From Candidatus Undinarchaeales archaeon SRR5007147.bin71 (lineage in GTDB: Archaea; Undinarchaeota; Undinarchaeia; Undinarchaeales; Undinarchaeaceae): DNA of 20,823 nt. Of this stretch, positions 1 to 5,739 are shown in pieces. Below the pieces are notes generated by a model that worked only from the letters and a program-made list of their open reading frames with translations, was not told the DNA's origin and searched no databases. The number at the start of each line of letters is the position of its first letter. The first letter of the stretch is position 1. The stretch lies in contig DVAE01000009.1 of the NCBI GenBank assembly GCA_014189675.1, positions 1 through 20,823 of the forward strand, written 5' to 3'. The position numbers and the translations under genes are program-made.

Positions 1-2
1 AT

Positions 3-566
3 TTTGATAAGTTGAAAAAACAATTTGAAAGAAAACAAACTGGTTCTGATATGGAGAGATTAAAGAATGTTATATCTTTTAAATTGAAGGAAATGATAAA
101 ATTAAATAGTCTTAGAATAAATTACCAAGAAAAATTTCAAGAATTAATAGATGAATATAACAGAGGATCTATAAATCAAAAGATGATTTTTGAAGAATTA
201 ATAAAAATATTTGAAAAATTGTCAGAAGAAGAAAAAAGACATGTAAAAGAAAACTTATCTGAAGAAGAATTAGCATTATTTGATAAGTTAAAAAAACCAA
301 AATTAACAAAAGAAGACGAAATTAAAGTTAAAAAAGTTGCAAAGGATTTATTGAATAAATTAAAAAATGATGGGCTTTCTGCTGTGGATTGGAGAAAAAA
401 ACAACAAATTAAGGCATCAATTAAAAGAGAGATTGGAATTGAATTAGATAGATTGCCATCAAGTTATACTCAACAAGATTATGATTTGAAATGTCAAACA
501 ACATTTCAACATGTATTTGATAATTATTTTGGAGAAGGTTTGAGTGTTTATGCAGGAAATTATTAA
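3..566 (+). CDS. hsdR: Type I restriction enzyme R subunit, C-terminal fragment cut by window edge
   Basis: The reading frame is open to the left edge, so this is the 3' end of a larger gene; a TTG at base 12 is the first possible start but is probably internal. The last 110 residues match what I know of the HsdR C-terminal domain (DUF3387 / EcoEI-type): a LSEEELALFDKL segment, then PKLTKEDEIKVKKVAKDLL, then a VDWRKKQQIKASIKREI helix, then YTQQDYDLKCQTTFQHVFD, ending in FGEGLSVYA. In HsdR this domain follows the nuclease and helicase motor and is thought to contact the methylase (HsdM) core. The motor and nuclease parts lie outside the window. The gene is very AT-rich, using AAA, GAA, ATA and TTA almost throughout, unlike every other gene here, which suggests recent acquisition. 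HsdM and HsdS are not in the window. The family call is from residue pattern only. Confidence 0.85.
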   Translation, partial: FDKLKKQFERKQTGSDMERLKNVISFKLKEMIKLNSLRINYQEKFQELIDEYNRGSINQKMIFEELIKIFEKLSEEEKRHVKENLSEEELALFDKLKKPKLTKEDEIKVKKVAKDLLNKLKNDGLSAVDWRKKQQIKASIKREIGIELDRLPSSYTQQDYDLKCQTTFQHVFDNYFGEGLSVYAGNY

Positions 567-573
567 TAATTAG

Positions 574-590
574 ATTTTCTTTTCATCTTT
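574..590 (+). terminator. T-rich tract after hsdR, possible archaeal terminator
   Basis: A pyrimidine/T-rich run starts eight bases after the hsdR stop codon, with no hairpin. Archaeal terminators are often simple T tracts. In such an AT-rich locus it may be background, so the call is weak. Confidence 0.3.
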
Positions 591-623
591 AAAACTAAAA
601 TATTTGTTCTTCCCAAAAACCCT

Positions 624-630
624 TTTATAC
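624..630 (+). promoter_or_regulatory. TATA box of the FKBP gene
   Basis: The sequence TTTATAC is centred 24 bases before the ATG at 651, the distance from an archaeal TATA box to its transcription start. The transcript would begin at or next to the start codon (leaderless), and no Shine-Dalgarno sequence precedes it. Confidence 0.6.
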
Positions 631-650
631 TTTCGAATTTATCTTAGTGC

Positions 651-926
651 ATGGAAAATCAAAGAGCAAAGCAGGGAGACAGAGTCTCTGTCGACTACAC
701 ACTTACTGTTGATGGCGAAGTTATAGACACCTCAATTGGTCGTGGCCTCTTCAGCTTCACACTCGGCGCTGGCGAAGTTATACCGGGTTTCGACGACGCT
801 GTAACTGGCATGTCAATCGGCGAAACAAAAACAGTCGAAATTTCTGGAGACAAGGCTTACACAGAGGGTCCGCTCGCTGGAAAAGTGCTTAATTTCGAAC
901 TAACCTTGAAGGGAATCGGAGAATAA
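651..926 (+). CDS. Compact FKBP-type peptidyl-prolyl cis-trans isomerase
   Basis: A 91-residue single-domain FKBP, expected to catalyse prolyl cis-trans isomerisation in folding proteins; it has no signal peptide, so cytosolic. Visible family marks are VSVDYTL (Y16), the FSFTLGAGEVIPGFDDAV core (residues 34-51, where F47 takes the place of the usual Trp or Leu of the pocket floor), GETKTVEI (57-64) and the closing LNFELTLKGI strand (80-89). Most archaeal FKBPs carry an inserted chaperone (IF) domain in the flap. Here it is absent, and the loop from Y70 to F82 is about five residues shorter than in FKBP12, so this is close to a minimal fold. The ATG at 651 is fixed by the TATA box 24 bases upstream. 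The gene is convergent with the cysteine-rich peptide gene, only three bases apart. Its GC content is much higher than the preceding hsdR. Confidence 0.88.
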   Translation: MENQRAKQGDRVSVDYTLTVDGEVIDTSIGRGLFSFTLGAGEVIPGFDDAVTGMSIGETKTVEISGDKAYTEGPLAGKVLNFELTLKGIGE

Positions 927-929
927 AGT

Positions 930-1010
930 TTACTCTTCGTCCTTCTTGCAATTACATTGACAATTGCACTGACATCCGCCGCCCTTGCAATTGCATTTTC
1001 CTTCTTCCAT
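930..1010 (-). CDS. Seven-cysteine 26-residue peptide, metallothionein-like
   Basis: A micro-ORF too short for ordinary gene callers. Cysteines stand at positions 6, 8, 13, 15, 17, 19 and 21 of 26: a CNC pair, a KGGG spacer, then CQCNCQCNC, with acidic ends (MEEGK at the start, KKDEE at the end). Dense CxC repeats with no aromatic or large hydrophobic residues are typical of metallothionein-class metal-thiolate peptides, although no known family is recognised. Translation is well supported: GGAGG lies five bases before the ATG, and the ATG follows directly on the TAA stop of the gene upstream, so the two are probably translationally coupled. It is last in a run that includes a nine-cysteine zinc-ribbon protein and a one-zinc-site protein. 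Binding of Zn, Cu or Fe-S is inferred; a structural or redox peptide is an alternative. Confidence 0.7.
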   Translation of the reverse strand: MEEGKCNCKGGGCQCNCQCNCKKDEE

Positions 1011-1406
1011 TTATTCCTCCTCTGAACGATTAATAAGTTCCTCAGTTATGCTGTCAGGCACCCCAGCCGCCTTAAGTAGAAGCCTGACTTCAGATATTGT
1101 TGTGCCTTCTTCTACCTTCTCTAACTCTTTCAATCCCTTCTTCAAATACTTCCTTCGCAATTCCTCCAATTTTTTCCTTTCCTTTCCTCCCCAACTGGGT
1201 GTAATAGCCCTCTGAGCTGTTGGAGCTTTGTCGAGGCAGGACCTCTTATTATCCTTTTGCGGAACTTTGTGATAGGCTTCCTTTCCCACCCACTCTCCCT
1301 TTCCTGCTTTAATCAATTCTCCACAATATGAGCAAATAATTACTACAGGAGGCAGGACATTAGATGGTTTTCTCCATAATCTATCTCCAGGATATTTCTT
1401 GGCCAT
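1011..1406 (-). CDS. Hypothetical protein with one C-C-H-C zinc-type site
   Basis: 131 residues, not recognised. The N-terminal half has CSYCGE (C25, C28), then H46 and C57, a spacing that could hold one zinc (C-x2-C-x17-H-x10-C). After a Pro/Trp linker (PSWGG, 70-74) comes a highly charged predicted helix (residues 75-100, KERKKLEELRRKYLKKGL) and a C-terminal helix pair ending in an acidic EEE tail. No signal peptide or membrane segment. I chose the ATG at 1406 because it lies one base after the upstream stop codon; an ATG at 1430 is in frame but would overlap that gene by 23 bases. The basic helix could contact nucleic acid, but that is speculation. Third in the run, directly upstream of the cysteine-rich peptide. 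Confidence 0.75.
   Translation of the reverse strand: MAKKYPGDRLWRKPSNVLPPVVIICSYCGELIKAGKGEWVGKEAYHKVPQKDNKRSCLDKAPTAQRAITPSWGGKERKKLEELRRKYLKKGLKELEKVEEGTTISEVRLLLKAAGVPDSITEELINRSEEE
1016..1020 (-). promoter_or_regulatory. Shine-Dalgarno GGAGG for the cysteine-rich peptide
   Basis: Read on the minus strand, GGAGG is followed by AATAA and then ATG, an ideal five-base spacing. It lies inside the last codons of the upstream gene. It is the main evidence that the 26-residue ORF is real. Confidence 0.7.
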
Positions 1407-1407
1407 A

Positions 1408-1956
1408 CTATCTTCTATACCCCTTTTCAATACTAAAGTACTCGTCCAAATGCTTCGAGAACTTTTTCAAAGCATCTTTGTGATTTTTATATTCTATTAC
1501 GAATATGTCTTCGCTTAGTCCTCTAAGAGCTTCTCCACCGCCCAGTATGAGCCTCGATATGCCCCTGCCTGCTGGAGCTATGTATATCATCTTCACGCCA
1601 GATGAGAAAGATTTCTGTATTTCGGCACCAACTCCGAGGCTCGGGTGCTCCAAAACTGTAACCATCGCTCCCTTTCTTCTGCAATTTATTACTGACTTCA
1701 TATCAACTTCGTAGACTTCCATCGGCGATACATCAGGATTTTCCACAGGGTCAGTAACTCTGTGAGGAACATAGGCGAATCCGCCGTGATCCATAATAAC
1801 ATCAGAAAGTTCTTCGTAGAACTTTTTCATATCGTCAATATTCGGAACGCCTGTCAGTGCTCCGGAAATGTAAAACCAAGGTTTTCCGCGCTCGAAACCC
1901 TGTTCGCCGAGTCTCTCATAAAATTTCCCAAGCTCCTTTAAATTCGGTTTAAGCAT
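1408..1956 (-). CDS. Nucleoside 2-deoxyribosyltransferase-like protein
   Basis: 182 residues. The segment WFYISGALTG (27-36), the VDM aspartate (D85) and GVGAEIQKSF with a candidate catalytic glutamate (E112) follow the order seen in the nucleoside 2-deoxyribosyltransferase superfamily (Y-I-A/S-G, Asp, then G-x-x-x-E-I). Classical members exchange the base on deoxynucleosides; relatives hydrolyse nucleotide N-glycosidic bonds (DNPH1/RCL-like) or act in other nucleotide chemistry, so the substrate is open. The first 25 residues form an added helix. Second in the run: 35 bases after the zinc-ribbon gene, and one base before the next gene. GGAG precedes the ATG by about five bases, and a TTATAAAC box about 26 bases upstream could be an internal promoter. 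Fold call fairly good, activity uncertain. Confidence 0.7.
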   Translation of the reverse strand: MLKPNLKELGKFYERLGEQGFERGKPWFYISGALTGVPNIDDMKKFYEELSDVIMDHGGFAYVPHRVTDPVENPDVSPMEVYEVDMKSVINCRRKGAMVTVLEHPSLGVGAEIQKSFSSGVKMIYIAPAGRGISRLILGGGEALRGLSEDIFVIEYKNHKDALKKFSKHLDEYFSIEKGYRR

Positions 1957-1991
1957 AAATCTCCTTTGTATTAGTCGTTTATAATTATTTC

Positions 1992-2228
1992 CTACTTAAT
2001 CTCAGTGGTGTCGTGCTCCTCGCTGAGCTCCGACTCCGCGCCGCACTCCTTGCAGGCGAGCTTTCTTGTGATATTAAATTTCTGGCTTTCACACTTCTCA
2101 CAGCGGTAGCTGAAAAACAGTCTCTCAGTTTCTGCGTTGCACTTTGCGCAGGCCCACTCCGTCTTCTTGGACTCGACACAGTTCTCCTGTCCGCAGATTT
2201 CACAACTTCCTTGGATTTCTTCTTCCAT
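1992..2228 (-). CDS. Zinc-ribbon protein with four CxxC knuckles
   Basis: 78 residues with nine cysteines: CEIC (9, 12), C17, CAKC (27, 30), CEKC (43, 46) and CKEC (59, 62). The four CxxC knuckles can form two zinc ribbons, and the glutamate-rich tail resembles archaeal rubredoxin/ribbon proteins of unknown role. The ORF runs further upstream (to 2285, and an ATG at 2237), but I chose the ATG at 2228 because a TATATATTA box is centred 24 bases before it, matching the leaderless rule seen across the window. It heads a four-gene run with the deoxyribosyltransferase-like, one-site zinc and cysteine-rich peptide genes. Structural zinc binding is likely; the partner (RNA, DNA or protein) is not evident. 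Confidence 0.75.
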   Translation of the reverse strand: MEEEIQGSCEICGQENCVESKKTEWACAKCNAETERLFFSYRCEKCESQKFNITRKLACKECGAESELSEEHDTTEIK

Positions 2229-2247
2229 ATTATCCATTTTTATAGAG

Positions 2248-2256
2248 TATATATTA
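2248..2256 (-). promoter_or_regulatory. TATA box of the zinc-ribbon operon
   Basis: Minus-strand TAATATATA is centred 24 bases before the ATG at 2228 and decides that start over two upstream candidates. It lies back to back with the promoter of the gene at 2306. Confidence 0.55.
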
Positions 2257-2275
2257 ATCTTACCTGTTGCGAAAA

Positions 2276-2283
2276 GTATATAC
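2276..2283 (+). promoter_or_regulatory. TATA box of the gene at 2306
   Basis: GTATATAC is centred about 26 bases before the ATG at 2306, so the message is probably leaderless. The two divergent TATA boxes here are only about 27 bases apart. Confidence 0.55.
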
Positions 2284-2305
2284 ACTTTCCATCCAATATT
2301 TCGTC

Positions 2306-2596
2306 ATGGCAAGCGAAAGTATATGTGGAGAATTAAAGAGAGCCTACAAAGAGATCGATGGACATATTTCCAATGAGCGCTGGACTGATGCTTTTGCAGC
2401 CGTGTCTTATCTGAATGGGTATATCAACGCGCTTAACAACTGCGGTCATATAACGTTTTCTGAAGACGGTGCATTTGCACTTATTTTCCGTGACCTTCTC
2501 CTTACTGTTTCAAAACAAAAGAAGGGAAAAAGTCTTGACAATAATATGGCTAAGCTCAGTAAACGCCTCGAGAAAAATTTCAGAGTCAAATTTTAG
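2306..2596 (+). CDS. Hypothetical small helical protein
   Basis: 96 residues, not recognised. It looks all-helical and soluble: helices around 6-20, 24-46 and 56-72, then a basic tail rich in lysine (QKKGKSLDNNMAKLSKRLEK). Two cysteines, C7 and C46, are not in a CxxC pair. The ATG at 2306 is set by the TATA box about 26 bases upstream; an in-frame ATG at 2267 would fall before the TATA box. Four bases separate its stop from the next gene, so the two form an operon and probably act together. A small nucleotide- or RNA-binding helical bundle is possible, but nothing in the sequence proves it. Confidence 0.7.
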   Translation: MASESICGELKRAYKEIDGHISNERWTDAFAAVSYLNGYINALNNCGHITFSEDGAFALIFRDLLLTVSKQKKGKSLDNNMAKLSKRLEKNFRVKF

Positions 2597-2600
2597 ATAA

Positions 2601-3029
2601 ATGAATCCTAAAAAAGCAAAGGAAGAAAGTCTTCGAGAGGCCTTTGAAAAAGATCTAAGTGTTCAAAACACCTACGATCTGGCTCTCTTCTATTTCAATG
2701 AAAAAAATAAGGAAAGTTACACGAAATCTGAGAAGGTTGTTGAGGATTACGTAGATAGTTTAAAGCCCTCTCGTGATCAGTGGTGGTATGACTTAGTGGA
2801 TGATTGGTGGTATTCTGTCAAAATTTTCGAGATTCGTGGAATTATGAAGTGGAGGAAAGAACAGTATGCTCTGTCTCGCAGAGCTTATATCAATGCTCTA
2901 AAAATTTTTAATAAAAATGACTACAATAAGGAAAGCAGGAAACTCCTGGGTCCTCGTTGGCTATGCTCCCGTCGTTTGAAAAAAGGTCTAAGAAGAGCTG
3001 AAATGAAAATACCGCGCTACTTACACTGA
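2601..3029 (+). CDS. Hypothetical Trp-rich helical (TPR-like) protein
   Basis: 142 residues, not recognised. The order of helices (NTYDLALFYFNEK at 23-35, a Trp/Tyr-rich middle with two WWY motifs at 61-71, then YALSRRAYINALKIF at 89-103) recalls two or three degenerate tetratricopeptide helices, where alternating aromatic and alanine residues pack. The C-terminus is strongly basic (RRLKKGLRRAEMKIPR). No signal peptide or membrane helix. Starts four bases after the preceding stop without a clear Shine-Dalgarno sequence, so expression probably depends on coupling. It ends six bases from the convergent membrane-protein gene. The TPR reading is a guess from periodicity. Confidence 0.7.
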   Translation: MNPKKAKEESLREAFEKDLSVQNTYDLALFYFNEKNKESYTKSEKVVEDYVDSLKPSRDQWWYDLVDDWWYSVKIFEIRGIMKWRKEQYALSRRAYINALKIFNKNDYNKESRKLLGPRWLCSRRLKKGLRRAEMKIPRYLH

Positions 3030-3035
3030 GCTCTA

Positions 3036-3620
3036 CTATTTTCCTGTGTCAAAGCCTTTCCACTTAATCAGAGCCAGCGCCAGCAAAGCTCCGATGAAGT
3101 TGAATATAAGGTCCATGGAGTTGTTTATGTAGCCGCCTATACCATGCTGAAGAACTACGAGGCTTACAAGGAATTCTATAATTTCATAGAGTGCCCCCGC
3201 GCCAGTTCCTGCCATTACAACTACTATTCCTATGGCCGGCGTTATTTTTGGCCTTCCTATGATGTAGTGGAATACAAGTGTTGTTACACCGAAGCCGTAG
3301 GCATGGAGCGCCTGGTCATATCTGAAGAGGTTCAGAGCCTGGGAAAGTGGCACCAGCATTAGCTCATAAAGCCTAGTTTCTCCAATGTACATGGCACCGC
3401 CTGTCATATGCAGAAATCCCCATAAGGACAGCGCCCAGAGCATCCATACTGGATAGTTAACTTTTCTGTCACTGTACAAAATCAGACTGGCGAAGGATAA
3501 AAGAACAAAAACATGAAGTAAAAATTCATAGTTTTCACCAATTATGTAAAATGCCGTGAAGAAGAGCATATAAGCCGCTGTTGCAATTGCTACTTTCAGA
3601 TTCTGTGCCTTTATTATCAT
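3036..3620 (-). CDS. YjdF/DUF2238-type integral membrane protein
   Basis: 194 residues with about six membrane helices (roughly 9-27, 31-50, 57-76, 104-121, 126-158, 168-186). Polar residues lie within or at the ends of the helices in the pattern of the DUF2238 (YjdF) family: H71 in FLHMTGG, D102 and H106 in YDQALHAYGF, E145 and E149 in LYEIIEF, and D170 in NSMDLIFN before the final GA-rich helix. The family has no proven activity; the buried His/Asp/Glu set suggests a metal-dependent membrane enzyme or transporter. The ATG at 3620 has a TATATAAAA box centred 25 bases upstream, so the gene is monocistronic and leaderless. It lies downstream of the pcm gene on the same strand but has its own promoter. 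Confidence 0.75.
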   Translation of the reverse strand: MIIKAQNLKVAIATAAYMLFFTAFYIIGENYEFLLHVFVLLSFASLILYSDRKVNYPVWMLWALSLWGFLHMTGGAMYIGETRLYELMLVPLSQALNLFRYDQALHAYGFGVTTLVFHYIIGRPKITPAIGIVVVMAGTGAGALYEIIEFLVSLVVLQHGIGGYINNSMDLIFNFIGALLALALIKWKGFDTGK

Positions 3621-3640
3621 AAATTTCTCTTGTCTTCTTG

Positions 3641-3649
3641 TATATAAAA
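3641..3649 (-). promoter_or_regulatory. TATA box of the DUF2238 membrane-protein gene
   Basis: TTTTATATA on the minus strand, centred 25 bases before the start codon at 3620, in the 35-base gap after pcm. Confidence 0.6.
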
Positions 3650-3655
3650 CTTAGA

Positions 3656-4297
3656 CTATTTCCCTTTGAAGCCGTGCCTTCCTCTCAAAGGGACAAATAG
3701 GAACTCTCCAAGTATTTCCTCCTTCAATTCATCAGCTTTCTTTGTTATTCTAATCATTTCCTGTCCTCTGAAAATTGGGCCAACAGGACCGAGAAGTATT
3801 CCTCCATTCTTCAGCTGTTTTATCAGAGGCTCCGGAATTTTTGGGCAGGCAGCCGTTATTATAATGCGATCATAAGGGGCCTCTTTCTCATAGCCGAGGC
3901 TCCCGTCATGCTCGATGACCTCAACATTTTCTATGCCACTCCGTTCCAGGTTCTTTCGGGCAAAATCGACAAGCTCTGGCACTATTTCTGTTGAAACTAC
4001 CCTTCCCTTACTTCCCACGAGCTTTGATAAAATTGCTGCTTGATATCCCGAGCCGGTGCCGACCTCTAAAATTTTCTGGCCTGTCTTTACTTTGAGCTGT
4101 TCTGTCATCACCATCACGGCGCTTGGCTGGCTTATTGTCTGACCTCCGGCTATTGGCAATGGTGAATCAATGTAAGCCTGGTCTGCAAACTTCTCCGGCA
4201 CGAAGTTTTCTCGTGGGACATCCTCAAATGCCTGAAGAAGACCTTTGTCCCTTATGACTCCGTAGTTTTTCCAATATCTGATTAAGTCCTTCTTCAT
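3656..4297 (-). CDS. pcm: Protein-L-isoaspartate O-methyltransferase
   Basis: 213 residues, normal length for the family. It methylates L-isoaspartyl residues of damaged proteins with S-adenosylmethionine so that they can revert to aspartate; cytosolic repair. Visible marks: the substrate-region motif GGQTISQPSAV (51-61), the SAM-binding glycine loop LEVGTGSGY (77-85), the acidic residue ending the second strand (STEIV) and the PYDRIIITAACPKIP segment that forms the active-site wall, then LLGPVG. The ATG at 4297 has a TATA-like box about 28 bases upstream. It lies between the tRNA gene and the DUF2238 gene and is not in an operon with either. Confidence 0.95.
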   Translation of the reverse strand: MKKDLIRYWKNYGVIRDKGLLQAFEDVPRENFVPEKFADQAYIDSPLPIAGGQTISQPSAVMVMTEQLKVKTGQKILEVGTGSGYQAAILSKLVGSKGRVVSTEIVPELVDFARKNLERSGIENVEVIEHDGSLGYEKEAPYDRIIITAACPKIPEPLIKQLKNGGILLGPVGPIFRGQEMIRITKKADELKEEILGEFLFVPLRGRHGFKGK

Positions 4298-4319
4298 AAT
4301 GTTTATTAAGTGAGTCTTT

Positions 4320-4330
4320 GATATAAAAAG
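4320..4330 (-). promoter_or_regulatory. TATA box of pcm
   Basis: CTTTTTATATC on the minus strand, centred about 28 bases before the pcm start. It sits eight bases from the first base of the divergent tRNA gene, so it is too close to serve as that gene's own TATA box. Confidence 0.55.
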
Positions 4331-4337
4331 AACTGTT

Positions 4338-4411
4338 GGGCTCGTGGTCTAGCTCGGTATGACGTTTCCTTGACGTGGAAAAGATCACCGGTTCAAATCC
4401 GGTCGGGCCCA
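4338..4411 (+). tRNA. tRNA-Val (anticodon GAC)
   Basis: A 74-base cloverleaf folds cleanly. The acceptor stem pairs GGGCTCG with CGGGCCC (one G-T pair). The D arm carries GG in its loop. A five-pair anticodon stem (TTTCC/GGAAA) closes the loop TTGACGT, giving anticodon GAC at 4372-4374, which reads GTC and GTT valine codons. The variable loop has five bases, and the T arm has a five-pair stem around TTCAAAT. The discriminator base is A, as usual for valine. CCA is not encoded and there is no intron. It ends six bases from the convergent end of folA. Confidence 0.95.
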
Positions 4412-4417
4412 CTTAAA

Positions 4418-4891
4418 TTATTCTTTGTGATAAGTAACAATATCAAATCCTTCTCGCTTATCTCTAGAAACTTCTTTCCACTCTTCTCCGAATTCTGGGA
4501 AAAATACATTTCCATCATATTCTTCAGGAATTTCTGAAAGTATCATTTTTGTAGCTCTTCCAAGGGCTTCTGCGTAGACGCTTGAGCCGCCGATTATGAA
4601 AATTTTATTGTAGCCTTTGTCTTCGCAAAGCTGAACTGCTTCTTCAAGAGACCTACTAACATATGAGCCATCAATTTCATGCAGGCTTCTGCTAAGAATA
4701 ATATTCAGCCTTTCCGGAAGTGCCTTTCCTCCTCCAATTGACTCGAAGGTTCTGCGTCCCATAATAACGGCATTTCCTATGGTTGTTTCCTTAAAATATT
4801 TCAAATCTTCTGGGAGGTTCCACGGTAAGCTCTGGTCTTTTCCAATAACTCTGTTTTTTGCAAGAGCGGCGATGATTATTATTTCTGTCAT
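4418..4891 (-). CDS. folA: Dihydrofolate reductase
   Basis: 157 residues, usual length. It reduces dihydrofolate to tetrahydrofolate with NADPH and regenerates the cofactor used by the thymidylate synthase encoded just upstream. Marks: IIAALAKNRVIGKDQSLPW (6-24), LPEDLKYF with the active-site acid D29, the NADPH-binding IMGRRTFESIG (43-53), the LNIILSR strand (62-68) and IFIIGGSSVY. The ATG overlaps the thyA stop by four bases (ATGA), so translation is coupled. It is the last gene of the eight-gene run and faces the tRNA gene. Folate-type DHFR is patchy in archaea, which makes its pairing with a ThyA informative about C1 metabolism. Confidence 0.95.
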   Translation of the reverse strand: MTEIIIIAALAKNRVIGKDQSLPWNLPEDLKYFKETTIGNAVIMGRRTFESIGGGKALPERLNIILSRSLHEIDGSYVSRSLEEAVQLCEDKGYNKIFIIGGSSVYAEALGRATKMILSEIPEEYDGNVFFPEFGEEWKEVSRDKREGFDIVTYHKE

Positions 4892-5730
4892 ACTGCTACC
4901 TTGAAGCGTATAGAGTCGTGCGGATTGTAGTCTTTAAGCTGGAAGTCCTCAAATTTGAGCTCGTTTATAGGCTTCTGTGCGATTTCCAGTGTCGGAAGAT
5001 CACGTGGCGCCCTCTCTAGCTGCATTTTCAGACCTTCTAGATGGTCATATTCTTCCATCCCTGAGCCAGGCTTTGCGTGGTATATGTGCGCGTCAACTAA
5101 TGTGTGGCTGAACTTCCCAGGTTTGAATCCGGTTTCCTGGGCCATAATTCTTGTAAGCGCTGCATAGCAGGCTATATTGAAAGGCACTCCAAGTGCTATA
5201 TCTGCCGAGCGCTGAGTCAGATGGCAGTTTAGTCTGTCCTTCTGTACATTGAAAACATAGGTATAGTGACAAGGAGGGAGTTTGCTTACTGTGGCATTTC
5301 CTGGCTCCCAGGCTGTAACGACCATTCTCCTGCTGGAGGGGTCATTTTTCAGTGTATCAATTACGTACTGAATCTGATCAATCTCCTTAACCTGCCAATT
5401 ACCGTCTGAATCCTTCTTTGCTGAAGGAAATTTCCTCCAGAAATGTCCGTAGGCAGTTTCCAGATTTCCATCATCGTCCGCCCAGGCGTCCCATATTTTT
5501 GTGTGCTTTCTCAAATTGCGGATATGGTCTTCTCCAGAAAGGTACCAGAGAAGTTCGTGAATCACTGCATTAAAATTAACCTTCTTTGTTGTCAGAAGGG
5601 GATACTTTTTTGACAGGTCAACTTTGTAGCTGGCTCCGAAATAAGATATGGTTCCCACTCCTGTCCTTTCATTGTGTTTGTACTCGCCCTTGTCCATGAC
5701 GAGTTTTACTAAATCAAGATATTCTTTCAT
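4888..5730 (-). CDS. thyA: Thymidylate synthase (ThyA type)
   Basis: 280 residues. It methylates dUMP to dTMP with methylene-tetrahydrofolate, leaving dihydrofolate, which the overlapping folA product recycles. Marks: KHNERTGVGTISYFG with the phosphate-binding Arg (R22), LLWYLSGEDHIRNL (60-73), DPSSRRMVVTAW (130-141, the second phosphate-binding Arg pair), LPPCHY with the catalytic cysteine C154, QRSADIALGVPFNIA (173-187), and a terminal VAV that closes the active site. A strong Shine-Dalgarno (GAGGGGG) lies directly before the ATG and runs into the stop of the alpha/beta hydrolase gene, seven bases upstream. Many archaea use the flavin enzyme ThyX instead, so the ThyA/FolA pair may be an old acquisition. 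Confidence 0.96.
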   Translation of the reverse strand: MKEYLDLVKLVMDKGEYKHNERTGVGTISYFGASYKVDLSKKYPLLTTKKVNFNAVIHELLWYLSGEDHIRNLRKHTKIWDAWADDDGNLETAYGHFWRKFPSAKKDSDGNWQVKEIDQIQYVIDTLKNDPSSRRMVVTAWEPGNATVSKLPPCHYTYVFNVQKDRLNCHLTQRSADIALGVPFNIACYAALTRIMAQETGFKPGKFSHTLVDAHIYHAKPGSGMEEYDHLEGLKMQLERAPRDLPTLEIAQKPINELKFEDFQLKDYNPHDSIRFKVAV

Positions 5731-5732
5731 TT

Positions 5733-5739
5733 CCCCCTC
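5733..5739 (-). promoter_or_regulatory. Shine-Dalgarno of thyA
   Basis: GAGGGGG on the minus strand, two bases before the thyA ATG and overlapping the stop codon of the preceding gene. It illustrates that genes inside operons here use ribosome-binding sites while operon heads mostly lack them. Confidence 0.5.

Noticed and set aside
2013-2336. 107-residue plus-strand ORF
   Set aside because: Opposite the zinc-ribbon gene and across two TATA boxes; the CxxC pattern on the minus strand is far more informative.
4224-4412. Minus-strand ORF starting MGPTGFEPV
   Set aside because: It is the antisense of tRNA-Val followed by out-of-frame pcm. This peptide start is a well-known artefact of translating tRNA genes backwards.
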